Source: Bacteroidota bacterium (GTDB lineage Bacteria; Bacteroidota; Bacteroidia; Chitinophagales; Chitinophagaceae). From it: a stretch of 19,518 bases of DNA. The notes beneath the pieces were generated by a model. The model worked only from the letters and a program-made list of their open reading frames with translations. It was not told the DNA's origin and searched no databases. This document shows, in pieces, positions 15,508 through 19,518 of this stretch. Each line of letters opens with the position of its first letter. Position 1 is the stretch's first letter. Both the position numbers and the translations under genes were made by a program. The stretch covers positions 1 through 19,518 of the forward strand of contig JAFAFV010000083.1 in assembly GCA_023423285.1 (NCBI GenBank), read 5' to 3'.

Positions 15508-15569
15508 TTTTTTTATAACGGCTTCTTCTTGTTTTAAAAAATTGTTCAGCTAAAACTGTAGTGATTATT

Positions 15570-17105
15570 TTATTGAATGGGTGTGTCAAATATTCTTTTA
15601 GCTTCAGTATCCCCATATTTATTCAGAAGCTTTAGCAATTGGCTTTTCAACTGCGCAGTTACCTTTTCCTGGCCTTTAGTGCCGTAAATATTTTTCATTT
15701 CCTGTGGATCAGCCTGTAAGTCAAAAAGCTCCCAACTTTCTACTTTGTCGTAAAAACGGATGAGTTTGTAGCGTTTGGTTTTTACTCCAAAATGAGGGGA
15801 AACCGCATGTTCACCATTTTCATAATAGTGATAATACATGGCATCCAGCTCCTGGTATTTTTTATTTTGCAGTTTTGGTAAAAAAGACCGGCCATGCATG
15901 GCAGAAGGTATTGAGGCGCCAGCAACCTGTAAAAGTGTGGGAGCAATATCAATATTCATGATCATGTTGCTGATGTTGATGCCTGGTTTTATTATGCCGG
16001 GATAGCGCATAACCATTGGTGTGCGGAACGATTCTTCATACATAAACCTTTTGTCGAACCAGCCGTGTTCTCCCATGTAAAAACCCTGGTCTGACATATA
16101 AATTACAATCGTATTTTTTGTAAGATCATTCTCATCCAGGTAATCCAGCACATGTCCAATATTTCTGTCAAGTGATGCGGCAGTGGCAAGGTAATCTTTT
16201 AAATACCGCTGAAATTTCCATTCTGTTAATGCGTTGCCTTTTAAATCTTTCAGTTTAAAATCGGCGTAAATTTTGTTGTAGTAATCATCCCATGCCTTTC
16301 GCTGCTCGGGCCTCATTCTTTTTATTGCCAGGCCTCTTTCTGCTTCTTCTTTTGTGGCAAACATTTTCAGATCAGGGCCCATACGCATAGTTTTTGCAAC
16401 AGTCATATCCTGAATTTTAGCTGCCTCCCTTGTACTGTAATCATCATAAAAATTATTAGGAAGCTTGAAATTGATGTGATCAAATTTGCCCAAATCATGT
16501 ATGTCAGGCATCCAGTTGCGGTGCGTGGCCTTATGCCCAATTATCAGGCAAAATGGCTTTGAGCGGTCGCGACGGTTCAACCACTCTTCTGATATATTGG
16601 TGATTACATCAGAAACATAACCGTTGTAGTTTTTTCTTACGTTGCCGGTTTCAATCAGATCGGGATTGTAGTACTGCCCCTGCCCGGGTAAAATATTATA
16701 ATAATCAAAACCCTGTGGAATGCTATCACCTAAATGCATTTTTCCCACCCAGGCTGTTTGGTAGCCTATTTTTTGTAAGCGCTTCACAAAAATGTCCTGA
16801 TTGAAATCAAAATTAGAAACCACATTGTCTTTAAAACCGTTGGCGTGGCTGAACTTTCCACTTAAAAAAGCAGCACGGCTGGGCCCGCACAATGAGTTGT
16901 TGACATAAGCCTGCGTAAACAAAGCACCTTCCTTTGCCAGCCTGTCAATAGATGGAGTTTGCATCAGGCTGTTTTTGCCATAGGCGCTGATTGCCTGGTA
17001 GGCATGATCATCAGAAATAATAACTACTATATTGGGAGAAATTTTTTGTGCCGCTAATTCAAATACGGATATAGCGCATACAATAATCAGTACTAACTTT
17101 TTCAT
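15570..17105 (-). CDS. Secreted type I sulfatase (alkaline-phosphatase superfamily, S1)
   Basis: A 511-residue exported sulfatase that hydrolyses sulfate esters, probably on a polysaccharide or glycosaminoglycan-like substrate. A signal peptide covers about 1-20 (MKKLVLIIVC to LAAQ). Metal ligands Asp32-Asp33 follow the strand NIVVIISDDH. The sulfatase signature is SLCGPSRAAFLSGK with Cys73 in C-x-P-S-R, the residue converted to formylglycine; as a Cys-type site it needs an anaerobic-type maturating enzyme or FGE, not present here. Downstream active-site elements are GKMHLG (121-126), GHKATHR (190-196), SDQGFYMGEHG (338-348: Asp339, Gln340, His347) and Lys352. A C-terminal subdomain ends with YKLIRFYDKVESWELFDLQADPQEMKN-type sulfatase sequence around 445-475. 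The exact sulfatase subfamily and substrate cannot be set without a search. It stands on the minus strand between two smaller genes and has no SusCD partner in the window. Confidence 0.93.
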   Translation of the reverse strand: MKKLVLIIVCAISVFELAAQKISPNIVVIISDDHAYQAISAYGKNSLMQTPSIDRLAKEGALFTQAYVNNSLCGPSRAAFLSGKFSHANGFKDNVVSNFDFNQDIFVKRLQKIGYQTAWVGKMHLGDSIPQGFDYYNILPGQGQYYNPDLIETGNVRKNYNGYVSDVITNISEEWLNRRDRSKPFCLIIGHKATHRNWMPDIHDLGKFDHINFKLPNNFYDDYSTREAAKIQDMTVAKTMRMGPDLKMFATKEEAERGLAIKRMRPEQRKAWDDYYNKIYADFKLKDLKGNALTEWKFQRYLKDYLATAASLDRNIGHVLDYLDENDLTKNTIVIYMSDQGFYMGEHGWFDKRFMYEESFRTPMVMRYPGIIKPGINISNMIMNIDIAPTLLQVAGASIPSAMHGRSFLPKLQNKKYQELDAMYYHYYENGEHAVSPHFGVKTKRYKLIRFYDKVESWELFDLQADPQEMKNIYGTKGQEKVTAQLKSQLLKLLNKYGDTEAKRIFDTPIQ

Positions 17106-17119
17106 TCGGCTAAGGTAAT

Positions 17120-17146
17120 AATAAAAACGCCTGCAAATTGCAAGCG
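17120..17146 (-). terminator. Intrinsic terminator after the proline-rich protein gene
   Basis: On the minus strand an eight-base-pair stem (CGCTTGCA paired with TGCAGGCG, one G-U pair) with a short loop is followed directly by GTTTTTATTATT-type sequence. It lies 18 bases past the stop of the proline-rich protein gene and just before the sulfatase start, so it should uncouple the two genes. Confidence 0.6.
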
Positions 17147-17163
17147 TGATTTAAACCAATAAT

Positions 17164-17445
17164 TTACGGCCGCGGTGGCAATGGCGGCGCAGGTGGCCTG
17201 GGAGGGGTCGGTCTTGATTTAACCCTGCGCTCATGCTCTCCCCTCAAATCGGCGCGCCTGGCTGTAGTGCCTGAATAAACAGCTTTTCGTGGCGGCTTGC
17301 CTGGCTTATGAACTTTCCTTGATGGTTTTTTCTTTTTAATAGCAGTAGGATGCGGCGGTAGTGGAGGACGTGGCGGCGTGCGCTGTGCCTCACTAGCCAT
17401 AGAACCTGCTATAACAAACGCAATAATCAAAAATAACTTTTTCAT
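17164..17445 (-). CDS. Small proline-rich, strongly basic secreted protein, unknown function
   Basis: I do not recognise a family. From the ATG at 17445 the protein has 93 residues. A signal peptide spans about 1-21 (MKKLFLIIAFVIAG to ASEAQ). The mature part begins with RTPPRPPLPPHP, passes through a lysine/arginine-rich centre (IKKKKPSRKVHKPGKPPRK), and ends with a second polyproline block (RPTPPRPPAPPLPPRP). Nearly all charge is positive, and the two polyproline II blocks frame the basic centre almost symmetrically. Such a polymer could bind nucleic acid, polyanionic envelope sugars or cell-wall material, but that is inference. An upstream ATG at 17487 would add 14 residues in front of the signal peptide and is not favoured. 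A terminator lies just past the stop. Confidence 0.7.
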   Translation of the reverse strand: MKKLFLIIAFVIAGSMASEAQRTPPRPPLPPHPTAIKKKKPSRKVHKPGKPPRKAVYSGTTARRADLRGEHERRVKSRPTPPRPPAPPLPPRP

Positions 17446-17465
17446 ATATATACAGATTTTTACCT

Positions 17466-17486
17466 TGCAAACCTGTACAATTTGCA
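17466..17486. promoter_or_regulatory. Dyad TGCAAA-N9-TTTGCA upstream of the proline-rich protein gene
   Basis: Two perfect six-base arms are separated by nine bases, 20-40 bases before the ATG at 17445. Its position fits a regulatory site. No exact -7 element is seen in this gap, and a site of this length can arise by chance in A/T-rich DNA. Confidence 0.25.
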
Positions 17487-17543
17487 TACCAGTAATAAAA
17501 TCGGGAGCCCTTTAATAGTTACAAATTGTCTAAATCTGAAAGG

Positions 17544-18245
17544 CTAAAAAGTATAGCCCAGCGAAAGCGCCATTCCAATATTCTTTAGTCTTCCGTCAGG
17601 AGTTAGGCCGTTTGTCCTTGGGCGGAGGTTTGACAGGCCTAACTGCCCCATCAATTGAAAGTAGAACTGATTATTGAACCTGTATCCTTCGACTACCTGA
17701 ATGCCGAAATCTAAAGGTCTGGCATACGTCCATTTGCCTTCCTTAACATCTGCAAAATCGTTCACGTGTTGAAGGTCCGCATTCTGAACGTCAGCAATTA
17801 CAACACCTTGAATCAAATCTTTTCTGTGATATTTACCCTTGCCGCCAATGCCGTAAGCCACGTAAGGCCCTGCGCCAAGTATGAGCTTGCCATTGCCCAG
17901 TTCGGGTGTAAATAAAATATTCAAGGGCACTTCAATGTAATACGGGCGCATGTTAGATTGTATGGAATACGTTTCTTCCTGGCGAAGGATGCGGTAACCT
18001 TTGGTGGTAAACACGGCTGCCGGCTGCAAAGCAAAGTTTTCGCCTAACTGCAGGTCGTAAGTTACACCCAAATGAAATCCTTTATTTAATTTAGGGTTAT
18101 CATAGGCGTTGTTTCCAAAATTGTTTTTTGCGATAACATTGTAAAGATTTCCGCCTGCGCGTATGCCAAATTGTGCATTGGCATGAATAGTTGTAAACAG
18201 CGATGCCAGTACGGCAACAACTGCTAAAATTGGTTTTGGTCTCAT
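17544..18245 (-). CDS. PorT-like outer-membrane beta-barrel protein
   Basis: A 233-residue exported protein. A signal peptide covers about 1-25 (MRPKPILAVVAVLASLF to IHANAQ). The mature part starts FGIRAGGNLYN, a typical first strand of the Bacteroidota outer-membrane beta-barrel (PorT/OMP_b-brl_2) families. Alternating amphipathic strands follow (GFHLGVTYDLQLG, FALQPAAVFTTKGYRIL, YYIEVPLNILF, LILGAGPYVAYGIGG, FGIQVVEGYRF, FYFQLMGQLGLSNL), ending in MALSLGYTF with a C-terminal phenylalanine as for BAM-assembled proteins. The size fits an eight-strand barrel. Function is not known; members of this group have structural or unknown roles. A near-consensus -7 element (TAACTTTA, minus strand, 18263-18270) lies 18 bases upstream of the ATG. 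It is flanked by other envelope genes on the same strand. Confidence 0.85.
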   Translation of the reverse strand: MRPKPILAVVAVLASLFTTIHANAQFGIRAGGNLYNVIAKNNFGNNAYDNPKLNKGFHLGVTYDLQLGENFALQPAAVFTTKGYRILRQEETYSIQSNMRPYYIEVPLNILFTPELGNGKLILGAGPYVAYGIGGKGKYHRKDLIQGVVIADVQNADLQHVNDFADVKEGKWTYARPLDFGIQVVEGYRFNNQFYFQLMGQLGLSNLRPRTNGLTPDGRLKNIGMALSLGYTF

Positions 18246-18262
18246 ATCAGTTATTATTTGTG

Positions 18263-18270
18263 TAAAGTTA
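18263..18270 (-). promoter_or_regulatory. Putative -7 promoter element of the beta-barrel gene
   Basis: The minus strand reads TAACTTTA, one base off TAnnTTTG, and lies 18 bases before the ATG at 18245. No -33 TTG is clear. Confidence 0.4.
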
Positions 18271-18309
18271 TGGAAACCTGTCTATGGCATTCAGGGATTC
18301 AGTTAAAAG

Positions 18310-18741
18310 TTATTTGGCAAGGCTATAGTCGGCTTCGGTAAAGGTGTAGCGGTAGTAATGTATTTTACCGCTTGGCGAAATCGTTCTTCTCACCTGCAAA
18401 AAATTGAGTTGTGACTGGGTAGTATCAGTCATGTAATAGGTTTTACCGTCAGCAAATACCACAACAACTGAATCAGCACGAAACAGTGCACCTGTACTAT
18501 CTGCCCCGGCGTCAATTGATGTTTCAATCATCAGGCTGTCTTCGTTGATTATGGTAAAAGTTTTGGCAAGCTGGTCATTCATAAAACTCCTTATCGTCAT
18601 GTTATGGCCGGTATTGTTCCAGTAAGTTTCACGCGCCACCACACCTGTAATTACTTCATCCTTTTTACATGCTTGTACAAAAAACATCAGGCTTAACAGC
18701 GAAAAAAACACAACGGCTATATACTTATGATAATTACTCAT
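18310..18741 (-). CDS. Lipoprotein with surface-export-like signal, unknown function
   Basis: A 143-residue lipoprotein of no family that I recognise. The N-terminus has a type II signal peptide with the hydrophobic stretch YIAVVFFSLLSLMFF and a lipobox-like FVQAC, so Cys25 is the likely lipidated residue. After cleavage the protein would begin CKKDE, a lysine-plus-acidic start resembling the lipoprotein export signal that sends lipoproteins to the cell surface in Bacteroidota. The rest looks like a small beta-rich domain (TITIRSF-, VVVVFADGKTYYMTD- and IHYYRYTFTEADYSLAK-like strands); no catalytic motif is seen. An exact -7 element (TAACTTTG) ends 17 bases upstream of the ATG at 18741. The neighbour downstream is the beta-barrel gene, 64 bases away; a functional link is not shown. 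Confidence 0.75.
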   Translation of the reverse strand: MSNYHKYIAVVFFSLLSLMFFVQACKKDEVITGVVARETYWNNTGHNMTIRSFMNDQLAKTFTIINEDSLMIETSIDAGADSTGALFRADSVVVVFADGKTYYMTDTTQSQLNFLQVRRTISPSGKIHYYRYTFTEADYSLAK

Positions 18742-18758
18742 AAAAGGTATGTTTCGAT

Positions 18759-18766
18759 CAAAGTTA
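18759..18766 (-). promoter_or_regulatory. Putative -7 promoter element of the lipoprotein gene
   Basis: The minus strand reads TAACTTTG, an exact TAnnTTTG match, 17 bases before the ATG at 18741. This suggests that the lipoprotein gene is transcribed separately from ctaA upstream of it. Confidence 0.55.
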
Positions 18767-18790
18767 TTTGAATAAGAGGTTGTGAAAAAG

Positions 18791-19518
18791 TTAAGATATC
18801 CTACGTTCCCGACTTCTATTTCCTGTAAAATAAAACGTAATGATCAATATACCTATTGTGAGCAGCCCGAACATTTGATGTAGTACACCAAACAAAAGTC
18901 TGTGGTCTTCATTTAAATACGTAACCAGCGTAATTACTCCTAAAACCACCTGCACCATAGTAACCGCCAATGGTAAATTGCGTATTTTATACAGCCGCGA
19001 TGTTTTTTGCTGGTTGTATAATTTAACTGTGAAAATAATGATAAGTACCAGTATCAGGTAAGCCAGGTTGCGGTGAATGAACTGTATGGTAATGAGGTTG
19101 CTGGTTATATTGTGCCACAGAGCCCCGCCATTTTCACTAAATAAGGCAGGAAAAAATGAGCCATTGATATCAGGCCAGGTTACTGCTGATTTACCCGCAT
19201 GAGTGCCTGCCATAAAAGCTCCGTAGATTAATTGAATGCTTACAAGTATGAGTAAAACAATATTAAAACTTCGGGTGCCCGGCGTTGAGTAAATACCTGT
19301 TCGCCGGTAGCTGATCTTTAAAGCAAACCAAATCACAAAACAAAACAATAACACTGCCGACATCAGGTGTACAGCCAACTTGAGGTGATCCACATAAACC
19401 AAATCAGTACCAACGCCGCTTTTTACCATGATCCAGCCCAGTGCGCCGGTAAGTCCGCCGAGCAAAAAAAGTGTTACCATGGGCCACAACATGCTCCGGT
19501 TAATTTTTCTTTTATAAA
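18791..19518 (-). CDS. ctaA: Heme A synthase (CtaA/Cox15), C-terminal part, cut by window edge
   Basis: CtaA/Cox15 oxidises the C8 methyl group of heme O to give heme A for the aa3-type cytochrome oxidase, in the inner membrane. The reading frame stays open to the right edge: before the ATG at 19492 it reads YKRKINRS with no stop, so that ATG is internal and the gene begins outside the window. Visible landmarks are LFLLGGLTGALGWIMVKSG (the family's first repeated motif), then about six hydrophobic segments carrying conserved heme-ligand histidines: HLKLAVHLMSAVLLF, IQFIHRNLAYLIL and FGVLHQMFGLLTIG. MVQVVLGVITLV is the second-half counterpart of the GGLTGALGW segment. About 241 residues are present. 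The terminal GNRSRERRIS tail is cytoplasmic and basic. Confidence 0.9.
   Translation of the reverse strand, partial: YKRKINRSMLWPMVTLFLLGGLTGALGWIMVKSGVGTDLVYVDHLKLAVHLMSAVLLFCFVIWFALKISYRRTGIYSTPGTRSFNIVLLILVSIQLIYGAFMAGTHAGKSAVTWPDINGSFFPALFSENGGALWHNITSNLITIQFIHRNLAYLILVLIIIFTVKLYNQQKTSRLYKIRNLPLAVTMVQVVLGVITLVTYLNEDHRLLFGVLHQMFGLLTIGILIITFYFTGNRSRERRIS

Noticed and set aside
15470..15616. N-terminal extension of the MerC-like protein to 182 residues
   Set aside because: It would cross the promoter and dyad, overlap the sulfatase gene end, and encode unrelated sequence before the CAIHC domain.
11484..17105. GH78 rhamnosidase plus sulfatase as a polysaccharide utilisation locus
   Set aside because: No SusC, SusD, regulator or transporter is present, and unrelated genes on both strands and separate promoters lie between them.
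19490..19492. ATG at 19492 as the true start of the heme A synthase
   Set aside because: The frame is open through to the edge with sequence (YKRKINRS) that continues the family pattern, so the gene is cut by the window.

Overview
The window looks like chromosomal DNA of a Bacteroidota member, most likely from the Chitinophagaceae or a related group. The signs are several good matches to the Bacteroidota -7 promoter element TAnnTTTG just upstream of genes, no recognisable Shine-Dalgarno sequences, signal peptides ending in ...AQ, a lipoprotein with a CKKDE amino terminus, a CarB without its C-terminal regulatory domain, and secreted GH78 and sulfatase enzymes. The gene assignments are firm. 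The taxon is an inference.

Layout. Positions 1-467 (minus) hold the N-terminal part of a RecQ helicase that runs off the left edge. A 182-base gap with a promoter leads to carB (650-3520, plus). Convergent to it is an MHS-type MFS transporter (3533-5098, minus). A divergent promoter region separates that from a secreted S9 serine peptidase of the glutamyl-endopeptidase type (5246-7699, plus; true start probably 5297). The gap 7700-7865 carries two hairpins, one a likely bidirectional terminator. Then comes mqnC of the futalosine menaquinone pathway (7866-8990, minus), divergent from a secreted two-lobed aspartyl protease with a PDZ domain and a TTG start (9100-10377, plus), and pheS (10437-11480, plus). 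Convergent to pheS with a 3-base gap is a secreted GH78 alpha-L-rhamnosidase (11484-14162, minus).

The right part begins with an NADPH-dependent FMN reductase (14349-14906, plus). The rest is on the minus strand. It contains a 34-residue membrane protein (14909-15013), a MerC-like membrane protein with histidine-rich segments (15068-15469), a sulfatase (15570-17105), a small proline-rich basic secreted protein (17164-17445), a PorT-like outer-membrane beta-barrel (17544-18245), a surface-type lipoprotein (18310-18741) and the C-terminal part of CtaA/Cox15 heme A synthase (18791 to the right edge).

How the genes work together. This is mostly a mosaic of single-gene units: housekeeping (carB, pheS, recQ, mqnC, ctaA) mixed with envelope and secreted enzymes. 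The rhamnosidase and sulfatase would suit breakdown of sulfated or rhamnose-containing polysaccharides, but no SusC/SusD pair, regulator or sulfatase-maturating enzyme lies in the window, so I do not call a polysaccharide utilisation locus. The best candidate for a small undescribed module is the MerC-like gene. It has an apparently leaderless promoter with a perfect 13-base dyad (GCAACAATGTTGC) in its spacer, and the 34-residue membrane protein follows it. I infer a metal-responsive unit, possibly Fur/Zur-type. I saw no CRISPR array, tRNA, rRNA, prophage or intact insertion sequence, and no strong evidence for a wholly new system.
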